Source: Gillisella taibaishanensis
GTDB lineage: Bacteria; Pseudomonadota; Alphaproteobacteria; Rhizobiales; Rhizobiaceae
Direction: 5' to 3'
Assembly (NCBI RefSeq): GCF_001938985.1
Contig: NZ_MKIN01000021.1
Span: 806,001-870,000 of the forward strand
DNA: 64,000 nt
A program made the translations under genes and the position numbers. This document shows, in pieces, positions 8,795-16,948 of the stretch. The notes under the pieces are model-generated. The model did not search any database and was not told the DNA's origin. It saw nothing but the letters and a program-made list of their open reading frames with translations. Each line of letters opens with the position of its first letter. Positions within the stretch are counted from its first letter, which is position 1.

Positions 8795-10147
8795 TCATAT
8801 TAAAAGTGTCTGCCGTTTCGCAAATGTCAGGACGGCATCATCTCCTCCGAACGGACCGACAAGCTGCGCCCCGATAGGCAGGCCATCTTTGGACACTGCC
8901 ACCGGAAGACTGATGGCCGGAAGCCCGGTAATATTGACCCATCCGGTAAACACCGCGTGGTCTCTTGGCCCGGCGGGCTTTGCGTCAATCAGGTCGGGAT
9001 AGGCCTGTTCCGCTGGCCAAGGCAGGGCCGCGGCGCTGGGGGTGAGGATGAAATCATAGTCCAGGAAGAGCTTTGTCATCGCCGCACGCAGCTCAGAGAC
9101 ACCCTCCAGTGCCTCGATGTAGTCCGCGCCTCGGATTGTGCGCCCATCTTCGGCCATGGCTTGAACCGATGCCCCGCCGAGTGAGGCAAGAGCAGGATAG
9201 TGCCGCATGAGATAGGCAACGCCCGAACGAGATATGATGCGCCAGATGCGGTTTGCGAGATCAAGGTCGAAAATACAGTCGCCTTGCACAACATCCGCCC
9301 CTTCCCGTGCGAGATGTTGCGCAAATAGGTTGATGGCATAGGTGACTTCGGGGTCAACCGGGCTGTCGCCAAATTGCGGGATATAAAGAATGCGCGGGGT
9401 CTCCAGACGTGGAGGCACATATTCAGAAAAGCAAGAACGGCGATCCATGGGATGCGCGCCTTTAAGAACGCCATCGAGAAGAATGGCATCGCTGACCGTG
9501 CGTGTTGCGGTTCCGATCACCTCAAAATCCAGGAGGATGGCGGGGAAGCCGGATCCTCGTGCAATACGCCCGGTCGATGGCTTCCAGCCGACAAGACCGG
9601 TATGGCATGCCGGGCGACGAATCGAGCCGCCGCCATCTGTGCCGATGGCCGCAGGCACCAGTCCTGCCGCAACGCCAGCCACCGCGCCGCCAGACGAGCC
9701 ACCGGGAGTGAGCCGCGTGTCGATAGGGTTACGGGTGACACCAAAAAGGTCATTGCCCGTATAACCCTCAAGCGTCAGTTCAGGCACATTGGTCTTGCCG
9801 ATCAACACGGCCCCCGCATCCCGCAGCCGCGCGACCGGCAATTCGTCATGGTCTGGAGTGAAATCCTTCAATGCGCGGCTGCCCCAGGTGGCGGGTACGC
9901 CCTTCATCAGAAGATTGTCCTTAATCGACAGCGGAATGCCTTCCATCATCGATCTCGCTTCGCCGCGTTCAAAGCGTCTATCACTCTCACGGGCAGCACT
10001 TTCGGCCCCTTGGTGATCGATTGCGACAAAGCTGTTGAGGTTACCATCCAGTCTTTCGATGCGTTCCAGGCAGCGATGAAGCAGCGCCTGCGCAGTCATG
10101 GCCCCGCTACGCAACGCCTTCGCCAGCGCGCCAATATCCTCCAGCAT
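8795..10147 (-). CDS. amidase signature family hydrolase
   Basis: A 450-residue amidase. The Ser-cisSer-Lys triad motifs are visible: PLSIKDN (Lys near 80), TPGGSSGGAVAG (cis-Ser near 155) and GTDGGGSIRRPA (nucleophile region near 175). It lies 21 bases after the last ABC permease and is the final gene of the operon headed by the ring-opening amidohydrolase. In pyrimidine oxidation an amidase-family ureidomalonase follows barbiturase; in triazine degradation AtzE/AtzF amidases follow cyanuric acid hydrolase. Either role is possible. At 450 residues it is near AtzE length and lacks the extra C-terminal domain of AtzF. Confidence 0.8.
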   Translation of the reverse strand: MLEDIGALAKALRSGAMTAQALLHRCLERIERLDGNLNSFVAIDHQGAESAARESDRRFERGEARSMMEGIPLSIKDNLLMKGVPATWGSRALKDFTPDHDELPVARLRDAGAVLIGKTNVPELTLEGYTGNDLFGVTRNPIDTRLTPGGSSGGAVAGVAAGLVPAAIGTDGGGSIRRPACHTGLVGWKPSTGRIARGSGFPAILLDFEVIGTATRTVSDAILLDGVLKGAHPMDRRSCFSEYVPPRLETPRILYIPQFGDSPVDPEVTYAINLFAQHLAREGADVVQGDCIFDLDLANRIWRIISRSGVAYLMRHYPALASLGGASVQAMAEDGRTIRGADYIEALEGVSELRAAMTKLFLDYDFILTPSAAALPWPAEQAYPDLIDAKPAGPRDHAVFTGWVNITGLPAISLPVAVSKDGLPIGAQLVGPFGGDDAVLTFAKRQTLLI

Positions 10148-10168
10148 GGGGTGTTTCCTTTCATGAAA

Positions 10169-11071
10169 TCAAAGGGGCTTGCCAATGGAGGCCGGCAATT
10201 TGCTGGAGCGTCCAAGGCCCGCAAGCACGGCCAATGCGATGACATAGGGTGCCATCTGCATGACATAGGAACTGACGGGCACGCTCATGGACTGGAGCCG
10301 AAGCTCGAATGCTTCCGCTGCTCCAAACACAAGGCAGGCAACGGCGGCCCCCCAAGGTTTCCAACGTCCGACGATCAGTGAGGCAAGGGCCAGATAGCCG
10401 CGCCCTCCGGTCATTCCATCGGTAAACGTGCCAACCTGCTGCAGTGACAAAACCGCACCCCCGAGGCCAGCAATGGCACCGCATCCGATGACAGCAAGAA
10501 TGCGGATTTTCAGCGGATCGCTGCCAGCGGCAAAGACCGCTTCCGGATTTTCGCCCGTCGCGCAAAGCATAAGACCAGCCTGTGTCCGGGAGAGAAAGAA
10601 GGAAAGCATCGCGCAGCCGATCAGCGCCAGATAGGTCAGAGGCGGCTGGATAAACAGCAGCGGCCCGACAATTGGTATCTGCGACAGAAAGGGGATGGTC
10701 CAAGGTGCCAATGGTTCGAGATGGATGGCAATCGGACTGCCGCTGCCGGAGAGAATGCGCATCATATAGGTCGTCAGACCAAGCGCCAGAATGTTGCATG
10801 TCAGGCCCGTCACCATGTTGTCTGCACGGTATCGGACGGTCACGCTGGCGACGAGCGTCGCCATCAACCCGCCGCCGACGGCAGCAAAGATCATTCCCAC
10901 AGCGGAAAAACCGGTGAGCCATGTGCCAATGACCCCGGCAAAGGCACCGGTCAGCATCATTCCTTCCAGTCCCACAGCAAAGACGCCAGCGCGTTCGGAC
11001 AGAATTCCGCCAAGAGCCGCAAAGATCAGCGGCGTGGCGATGCGGATGGCGGCGGCGAGAAAATCGATCAT
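10169..11071 (-). CDS. ABC transporter permease, BMP/nucleoside type (NupQ-like)
   Basis: A 300-residue membrane protein of the BPD_transp_2 type, opening AAAIRIATPLIFAALGGILSE and with the ERAGVFAVGLEGMML motif diagnostic of the nucleoside/BMP importer permeases. The ATG overlaps the end of the upstream permease by 4 bases, showing translational coupling. It should form a heterodimer with the 11068-12123 permease in the inner membrane. Confidence 0.88.
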   Translation of the reverse strand: MIDFLAAAIRIATPLIFAALGGILSERAGVFAVGLEGMMLTGAFAGVIGTWLTGFSAVGMIFAAVGGGLMATLVASVTVRYRADNMVTGLTCNILALGLTTYMMRILSGSGSPIAIHLEPLAPWTIPFLSQIPIVGPLLFIQPPLTYLALIGCAMLSFFLSRTQAGLMLCATGENPEAVFAAGSDPLKIRILAVIGCGAIAGLGGAVLSLQQVGTFTDGMTGGRGYLALASLIVGRWKPWGAAVACLVFGAAEAFELRLQSMSVPVSSYVMQMAPYVIALAVLAGLGRSSKLPASIGKPL

Positions 11072-12123
11072 GTTCGGCGCACCGTTGCGGCTAGAATGAA
11101 GAGAATGGTCGCGGCTTCAATGACCGTGACCAGCGATGAGGGCACGCCAATCTGCCTCTGCATGGCAAGCGCGCCCGTTTCGAGGAAGCCAATGAAGAGT
11201 GCGGCGGGAATCGTCAGCGCCGGTTCCAGCGCACCCAGCAAAGCAACCGTCACAGCCTTGAAGCCAAAGCCGTTGGAAAAACCTTCGATCAGACGGTGTT
11301 GCAGCCCGAGAATTTCCACGCCGCCGCCGAGACCGGCCATGGCACCCGCGCCCAGCATGAGTTGCCAGGTGATCGCGGCAATCGAGAACCCGGCATAGGC
11401 AGCAGCGGGTCTCGAACGACCGGCCACGCGCACGCCGAAGCCAAAACTCGTCTTCCACAGCAGGAAAGAAACAAAGGCCGCCACGATGATCGCAAGGATG
11501 ATGCCAATGTGAAAATCAAACGCCGGAATACGCGGCAACCAGACGGATCGCGGCATCAGCGGCGATTGCAAAAAGCCCGCTCCCGGCTGGCCAAGTGCGC
11601 TGGACAGCAAAAATTGAACCAGCAGCAATGCAACGAAGTTGAGGAGCAACGTTGCCAGCACCTCATGCACACGACGGGAAAGATGAATGGCCGTGGCAAG
11701 CCCAGCCCATAAAGCACCCGCCAAAGCGGCGGCGATCAGAGCTGCTATCGCAGCAACGGCACCGGGCGTGCCCGGCCAGGTAAGGATTGTCGCTGTTGCG
11801 CCAATTCCACCCATGGCGATCTGACCATCAGACCCCATGTTGATAACGCCAGCACGAAAGCACAGCGCAAGGCCTGCGCCCGCGAACAGATAGGGTGACG
11901 TGCGATTGAGCGCCACGCCAATCTGGTGAGGTGAGCCGAAAGCGCCAGCCAGCATGGCTGCGAAAGCGTCAAGCGGGTTTTTCTGCGCAAGCAAAATAAG
12001 AACAGCGGCGACAACGAGCGAGAGCGAAATGGCAAGAAGAATGCGCGGCAGAAGACCATCTTTGCGCAAGCGCAGCGAAAAACGCTGAGACACGTCAGCT
12101 GGGGTCTGGGCAAGATTGCTCAT
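11068..12123 (-). CDS. ABC transporter permease, BMP/nucleoside type (NupP-like)
   Basis: A 351-residue membrane protein with the FRAGVINMGSDGQIAMGG motif of BMP-type sugar/nucleoside permeases and about eight to ten hydrophobic segments. The start at 12123 is chosen because its ATG overlaps the ATPase stop in an ATGA junction. It pairs with the 10169-11071 permease. Confidence 0.88.
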   Translation of the reverse strand: MSNLAQTPADVSQRFSLRLRKDGLLPRILLAISLSLVVAAVLILLAQKNPLDAFAAMLAGAFGSPHQIGVALNRTSPYLFAGAGLALCFRAGVINMGSDGQIAMGGIGATATILTWPGTPGAVAAIAALIAAALAGALWAGLATAIHLSRRVHEVLATLLLNFVALLLVQFLLSSALGQPGAGFLQSPLMPRSVWLPRIPAFDFHIGIILAIIVAAFVSFLLWKTSFGFGVRVAGRSRPAAAYAGFSIAAITWQLMLGAGAMAGLGGGVEILGLQHRLIEGFSNGFGFKAVTVALLGALEPALTIPAALFIGFLETGALAMQRQIGVPSSLVTVIEAATILFILAATVRRT

Positions 12124-13607
12124 GCGGCGCGCTCCGACATCCACAATCCGATCTGCGGCATATCGACTTCATTGCGCGTGACAAGACCCGCCAGCCGTCC
12201 ACCTGCCAGAACCGCGACCCGATCGCCAACCGCCAGAACCTCCTCCAGCTCGGAGGAGATGTAGATCACAGCAGAGCCCGCATCCCGCAAAGCGATGATC
12301 CGCTCAAGCACAAAGCGGGTTGCGCCGGGATCGAGACCCCAAGTTGGCTGATGCGCCACAAGCACCGCAGGCTGACGCGCAAGCTCACGCGCAATCACGA
12401 TCTTCTGCTGATTTCCGCCGGAAAGACTGCCCGCCTTGGTCAAAGGCGAAGCTGCGCGAATATCGAACTGGCTCATCAACGTTTCGGCCCTGCGGCGCGC
12501 AAACCCCATGGTCAACAGGCCTCGTAGGCTGTAGGGCGGACGTTGGATATCCCGCAGCATGAGGTTTTCCATAATCGTCATGCTCTTGACGAGCGCCGTC
12601 ATTGAGCGGTCGGCTGGCATATAGGCCAGACCTGCTTTGGTTCGGTTTGCGGGTGTGGCATGGGTGATATCTCTCGCGTCGAGACTGATCGTGCCCGCGT
12701 CTGCACGGCGCAATCCCGCCAGGGTTTCCGCCAGTTCCAGCTGTCCGTTGCCGTCCACGCCTGCGATAGCCAAAATTTCGCCGCCGCGCACATCAAGGTC
12801 GAGCGGACCAATACCCTTGCCAGCCAATTGGCGCATCCCAATGCGCACGGCACCTTTTTCAGGTGCTTTCATCACATAGGGGGTCGTCACATCGCGGCCC
12901 ACCATCATCTCGGCGAGTTGCGCCTTATCAGCGCCGGAAACAACTGCCTTACCCGAGACTTTGCCCGCCCGCAAAACGACAACCTTGTCACAGGCCTCAA
13001 TAACCTCGGGCATCTTGTGGGTGATGAAAATAATGCCTTTGCCTTCGCTGCGCAGACGCTTGAGAACCACGAGAAGATCGCGAACCTCGGCGGGTGCGAG
13101 GTTGGAGGTCGGCTCGTCGAGAATAAGCAGCTCCGCATTGCGCAGCACGGCTTTCAGGATTTCGACACGTTGCCGTCGCCCCAGCGGTAAATCGGCCACC
13201 CGCGTCTCTGGGTCGAGATCGAGGCCCAGCCTGCGGCTGGTTTCGCGGATCTTCTCGGCGATCACATGGCGCTTCAAAAGCTTGCCTGCTTCCGGCCAGC
13301 CAAGCATGATGTTTTCCAAAACCGTCATCGCTTCAACCAGCATGAAGTGCTGATGAATCATGGCAATTCCAACAGCCATCGCCTCACCCGGTCGATGGCC
13401 GGAGAGTTCGCGGCCCCGGAACACAATGCCACCACCGTCGGCTTCAACCATGCCGAACAGCACTTTCATCAGCGTGCTTTTGCCCGAGCCGTTTTCGCCC
13501 AACAGGCCAACGATCTCGCCCGCAAAGACATCCAGATCGATGCCGTCATTGGCACGCAAGGCCCCATAGACCTTCACCATGCCGCGCATTTCCAAAAGAG
13601 CCGCCAT
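12120..13607 (-). CDS. ABC transporter ATP-binding protein, double-domain BMP/sugar type (NupO-like)
   Basis: A 495-residue protein with two ABC cassettes. The first has Walker A GENGSGKST near residue 38 and Walker B LLILDEPTSNLAP near 160. The second is the usual degenerate type with GVDGNGQLEL in place of Walker A but a good [15 protein letters not shown] signature. This is the arrangement of nucleoside (NupO/YufO) and ribose-type ATPases. It energises the BMP importer of this operon. Confidence 0.9.
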   Translation of the reverse strand: MAALLEMRGMVKVYGALRANDGIDLDVFAGEIVGLLGENGSGKSTLMKVLFGMVEADGGGIVFRGRELSGHRPGEAMAVGIAMIHQHFMLVEAMTVLENIMLGWPEAGKLLKRHVIAEKIRETSRRLGLDLDPETRVADLPLGRRQRVEILKAVLRNAELLILDEPTSNLAPAEVRDLLVVLKRLRSEGKGIIFITHKMPEVIEACDKVVVLRAGKVSGKAVVSGADKAQLAEMMVGRDVTTPYVMKAPEKGAVRIGMRQLAGKGIGPLDLDVRGGEILAIAGVDGNGQLELAETLAGLRRADAGTISLDARDITHATPANRTKAGLAYMPADRSMTALVKSMTIMENLMLRDIQRPPYSLRGLLTMGFARRRAETLMSQFDIRAASPLTKAGSLSGGNQQKIVIARELARQPAVLVAHQPTWGLDPGATRFVLERIIALRDAGSAVIYISSELEEVLAVGDRVAVLAGGRLAGLVTRNEVDMPQIGLWMSERAA

Positions 13608-13664
13608 CGAATTCCTCGATTACAAAGGTGGAAGCGCGAACGAGATCGCGCCTCCGCTCCAGCA

Positions 13665-14696
13665 TCAGCTGCCGCTACGGGCATCTTTATCGGTCGGTGC
13701 GACCTTTAACTTGCCGGAGGCAAAATCTGCCGCCATCGCGTCGACGTCTTTGGCGACCGCCTCAGAAACGGCCGGTCCAAAGGCTTTGTCTGCGCTGTAT
13801 TTCAGCGATGCGCCGGTGGTCTTGCCGCTGTCATAGCCATATTGCACAAAACTGCCGAAGAGCTTGCCCGCCTTGACCTGATCGGCGGTGCTGCCAATCA
13901 TCGAGGGCCAATCTTCCACGATGTTCGTCAAGACGAGTTCGGGTGCAATGGCCGTCTGGTCAAACCCACGACCGGTCACATAGACCTTCTTCTCCTTGGC
14001 AGCCTGCACGAGGCCTGCCTCGGCGGCGTTCAGCTTGCCGGTCAGCACGTCTGCACCATTGCCGATAAGCGAGAAGGCCGCTTCCTTGGCCTGTGCGGCA
14101 TCCTCCATATCCTTGATGTAGAGGATGGTAACCTCAGCGCCGGCCTTGGTGGCGCAAAGTCTGAATGCGCCAGCCTGTGCCGTGATATTCGGCACGCCCT
14201 GCAAGCCGTAAATGCCGCCAACCTTGTGGGTTTTACTCATTTTTGCGGCCAGCAGGCCCAATTGGCAGCCGAACTGCGCGTTGTTGTAATCAATGGACAT
14301 GACATTCGGCTCTGCGCCTTCATTGCCGCTAACTGCAATAAACTGCGTCTTTGGAAAATCGGGTGCGACCTGCTGCATGGCCGAAACGAACCGACCCGAG
14401 TGACCGAGCACGATGTTATAGCCCTGATTGGCATAGTCGCGAACGGCTTCCGCCTCGTCGGCATCGGCGACATTTTCTGTATAGGCCGTCTTGAAGCCAT
14501 GCGGTTCCAGACTTTTAACGATGGAATAGCCAAGCGCATTCCAGCTCTGATCGTTTGCGCTGCCCGGAAGCAGAATGGCGGCCTTGTCCTCAGCATGGGC
14601 GGATGCAGCGCCCAAAGCACCGGCAAAGCCGGCCGAGAACATGAGTATAGCGGTCGCCGCCGACAGCCGCCGGCGACGGGAAATCATTCTAGTCAT
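13665..14696 (-). CDS. BMP family ABC transporter substrate-binding protein
   Basis: A 343-residue periplasmic protein of the PnrA/BMP (Med) family, which binds nucleosides and related heterocycles. It has an Arg-rich N-terminus followed by a hydrophobic signal segment ending ASAHA (cleavage near residue 35) and the family stretches GSANDQSWN and GVPNITAQAGAF. The start at 14696 is preferred because the longer ORF to 14840 adds non-signal-like sequence. With the ring-opening amidohydrolase just upstream, the ligand is plausibly a pyrimidine, barbiturate or triazine-like ring. Confidence 0.88.
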   Translation of the reverse strand: MTRMISRRRRLSAATAILMFSAGFAGALGAASAHAEDKAAILLPGSANDQSWNALGYSIVKSLEPHGFKTAYTENVADADEAEAVRDYANQGYNIVLGHSGRFVSAMQQVAPDFPKTQFIAVSGNEGAEPNVMSIDYNNAQFGCQLGLLAAKMSKTHKVGGIYGLQGVPNITAQAGAFRLCATKAGAEVTILYIKDMEDAAQAKEAAFSLIGNGADVLTGKLNAAEAGLVQAAKEKKVYVTGRGFDQTAIAPELVLTNIVEDWPSMIGSTADQVKAGKLFGSFVQYGYDSGKTTGASLKYSADKAFGPAVSEAVAKDVDAMAADFASGKLKVAPTDKDARSGS

Positions 14697-14794
14697 GGCG
14701 ATAAACCCTCTGTTGGTTCTTGTTTTTTGCTTTATGGCTCCGGCATTGGCATCAACGCCCAACCTGCCGGATGGCAGGGCGCTTGGGAGGAAAA

Positions 14795-15883
14795 TTAAAC
14801 CTGCACGATGGCTGCGATGGGAGCCTCGCCCGGCTTGCACTGATGCTCGGTTCCACCGGATACAAAAATTTTGGCATCACCGGTAATGGAGGTGATGACT
14901 GCGCCCAATGCGGCGCGCGCATGGCGCTCATAATGGATATCGGCGTCAGAAAGCATGGTCGTGCGCGAGCCACGCAACATGCCACCAACCGGGGCTTCGG
15001 CCTTGGCAAAAATGGCCTTTACCCGATCAAGAGCAACCGCTGGATCTGCATCATCACCCACGGCGTTGGCAATGGCAGCACGCACCGCATCGCCATCAAC
15101 AACATCCTTCAACACCGCATGACCAATCCTCAAATCGCCGCCCGCTTTTGAGGAGTTGCCGAACAGAAGAATTTCACAATTGCGCAATTCGCCACCCGCA
15201 GACGTGTTGGCCACAGACGAGTAAAGATCCATCCGCTTTGCGATGGCGTCGTCACTTAAGTCGGCTTCATCCACTTCGCCCAGTGCGACCGCCACGCCCA
15301 GCGCTGTCGCGCCACGTGCATAGGGCTTTGAACCGTTCGGATCATTCGTCACGAGCTTCGCGCCGCGACTTTCAGCATCCGTAACCAGAGCCGGTGTGAG
15401 AAGCGGACCCTTGACCTGAACATAATGCACGTCACGCGGATCATCGATTCCCGCCTCTTCAAGCGCGATGCGAACCGCAGCGGCGACCTCGCGAACCTCT
15501 GCCATGGTGCCCACTTCTTCAGGCAGAAAATCCCGCGTCATTGCGATACCGATCGCAAGACGTTTTCCAGTCGCTGGCTCCGCTTCCGATCGCGTAAAAA
15601 CCGTCGTGTGGGGGCTCAACACCCCTTCCGTGCCACCAGACCAGACAAAGGCGATGCGCTTGGCAACCGCATCTGGCGACAGATCAAGATAGGGTGCAAG
15701 AAGCAGCGACAACGACTGCGTTGCAAAGCCACGCGTAAAGTCATTCGCGCCGCCATTGCCCTCTGTCTTGCCAATCATGGCGACGATTTCATGCGGTTTG
15801 ATGCTGCCTTCCTCAATTTGCCGCTTGAGATCCGAAACGTCACCCGGATTGCCCATCTTGACCTTGTGTACACCAACGCGCAT
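14795..15883 (-). CDS. cyanuric acid amidohydrolase / barbiturase family ring-opening amidohydrolase
   Basis: A 362-residue member of the AtzD/barbiturase family, which hydrolyses cyanuric acid to carboxybiuret or barbiturate to ureidomalonate. The three Ser-Lys dyads of the family's three repeat domains are all readable: Lys39 (MIGKTEGNG) with Ser82 (VWSGGTEG), Lys158 (VQVKGPLL) with Ser228 (NTSAGGEL), and Lys294 (FAKAEAP) with Ser342 (FVSGGTEH). The length matches known members. It is the first gene of a six-gene operon with a BMP-type importer and an amidase, divergent from an IclR regulator. Sequence reading alone cannot settle the preferred ring; a pyrimidine/barbiturate role is favoured by the nucleoside-type importer. 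Confidence 0.88.
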   Translation of the reverse strand: MRVGVHKVKMGNPGDVSDLKRQIEEGSIKPHEIVAMIGKTEGNGGANDFTRGFATQSLSLLLAPYLDLSPDAVAKRIAFVWSGGTEGVLSPHTTVFTRSEAEPATGKRLAIGIAMTRDFLPEEVGTMAEVREVAAAVRIALEEAGIDDPRDVHYVQVKGPLLTPALVTDAESRGAKLVTNDPNGSKPYARGATALGVAVALGEVDEADLSDDAIAKRMDLYSSVANTSAGGELRNCEILLFGNSSKAGGDLRIGHAVLKDVVDGDAVRAAIANAVGDDADPAVALDRVKAIFAKAEAPVGGMLRGSRTTMLSDADIHYERHARAALGAVITSITGDAKIFVSGGTEHQCKPGEAPIAAIVQV

Positions 15884-15942
15884 CTGCCGCTCCTCGCTAA
15901 TTGCCTATATCTTATGCGAGGCTAAATCCTGTGCAAGTTGAT

Positions 15943-15971
15943 TGGAATAAATTTCACGATGTGGAATGATG
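15943..15971. promoter_or_regulatory. candidate IclR-type operator
   Basis: TGGAATAAATTTCA at 15943-15956 is a near-palindrome close to the recalled IclR box TGGAAATNATTTCCA, followed by a half-site GTGGAATGAT at 15961-15970. It lies in the divergent gap between the ring-opening amidohydrolase operon (start 15883) and the IclR gene (start 16002), where a regulator of both would bind. Confidence 0.4.
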
Positions 15972-16001
15972 CTCTGAGCAATCAGCGTATCACGACATAG
16001 A

Positions 16002-16856
16002 ATGGCGGAAATTATTATGGAAAAGCAGTGCGTTAAAGAAAGCGGTAGCGTCCAGTCCATTCATCGTGCGCTGAGCATCCTAGAGCGCCTAAGCGCGTCC
16101 GATGAAGGACTGACGCTGAAGGAAGTGGCCGCTCAAGTATCCCTGCCACCTTCCAGTGCGCATCGCATTCTCACGACATTACAGCGCCAGCGTTTCGTCC
16201 GCTTCGATCAGGCGACCATGTGCTGGAGTATCGGTGTGCAAGCTTTTCTCGTCGGCAATGCATTCTCGAGATCGCGTGACATGGTGGCGCTCTCTATTCC
16301 ATTCATGCGACGCCTGATGCTGGCCAGCGGCGAAACCGTGAACTTCTTCATGCTCGACGGATCGGAAGTGGTTTGCATGGCACAGGTACAAAGTCAGCAG
16401 ATGGTGCGCGCCATATCGAGGCCTGGTGGGGGAGCGGAGATGCATCGGTCTGCCGCAGGAAAAATGATCCTCGCGCATATGAGCGATGAGGAAGTGGCGG
16501 CCATTATCACGAGGAAGGGAATGGCGCGCTATACGGACCACACAATTACCACCCAGGAGGCCTTGATCCAGGAACTCGCGCGAATCCGCGAGCGTGGATT
16601 TTCGGTCGACAACGAAGAATTTTTCACGGGCCTACGGTGTATTGCCGCGCCAATTTATGACGAAACCGGAAGCGTATATGCGGCCGTCTCCATAGCGGGC
16701 CCGACCAGCCGGATTACGGAAGCCCGCACCCAAGCCATGGGCGAATTGGTAGAGATTTGCGCCAGAAGCATAACCTCTGAATTCGGCGGGTCGCCAACAG
16801 CGTCAAAATCCCGTCCCGGTCATTCGCTCCACTATCCCACCGCTAGACTGTCGTGA
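16002..16856 (+). CDS. IclR family transcriptional regulator
   Basis: A 284-residue IclR protein. The N-terminal winged helix (about residues 18-80; LTLKEVAAQVSLPPSSAHRIL) is followed by a GAF-like effector domain with the family's HRSAAGK and GLRCIAAPIYD motifs. Divergent placement from the barbiturase-type operon makes it the likely local regulator. Either Met1 or the Met six codons in may be the start. AllR-like relatives respond to purine/pyrimidine breakdown products, so the effector may be a pathway intermediate (inference). Confidence 0.88.
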   Translation: MAEIIMEKQCVKESGSVQSIHRALSILERLSASDEGLTLKEVAAQVSLPPSSAHRILTTLQRQRFVRFDQATMCWSIGVQAFLVGNAFSRSRDMVALSIPFMRRLMLASGETVNFFMLDGSEVVCMAQVQSQQMVRAISRPGGGAEMHRSAAGKMILAHMSDEEVAAIITRKGMARYTDHTITTQEALIQELARIRERGFSVDNEEFFTGLRCIAAPIYDETGSVYAAVSIAGPTSRITEARTQAMGELVEICARSITSEFGGSPTASKSRPGHSLHYPTARLS

Positions 16857-16917
16857 GAGAGCTTCGGAAGCATTAGGTGCTCGCGGCGTTTAGCGCTATG
16901 ATCTCGCCATAGATCAC

Positions 16918-16944
16918 AGGAGGCGGTTCTTAATGAGCCGGTGA
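16918..16944 (+). other. possible leader mini-cistron before the sigma-54 activator
   Basis: A strong Shine-Dalgarno AGGAGG (16918-16923) is followed nine bases later by ATG AGC CGG TGA (16933-16944). Only four bases then separate this TGA from the activator's ATG at 16949, which has no good Shine-Dalgarno of its own. The three-codon cistron may feed ribosomes to the activator by re-initiation. This is a pattern reading only. Confidence 0.3.
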
Positions 16945-16948
16945 TTTT

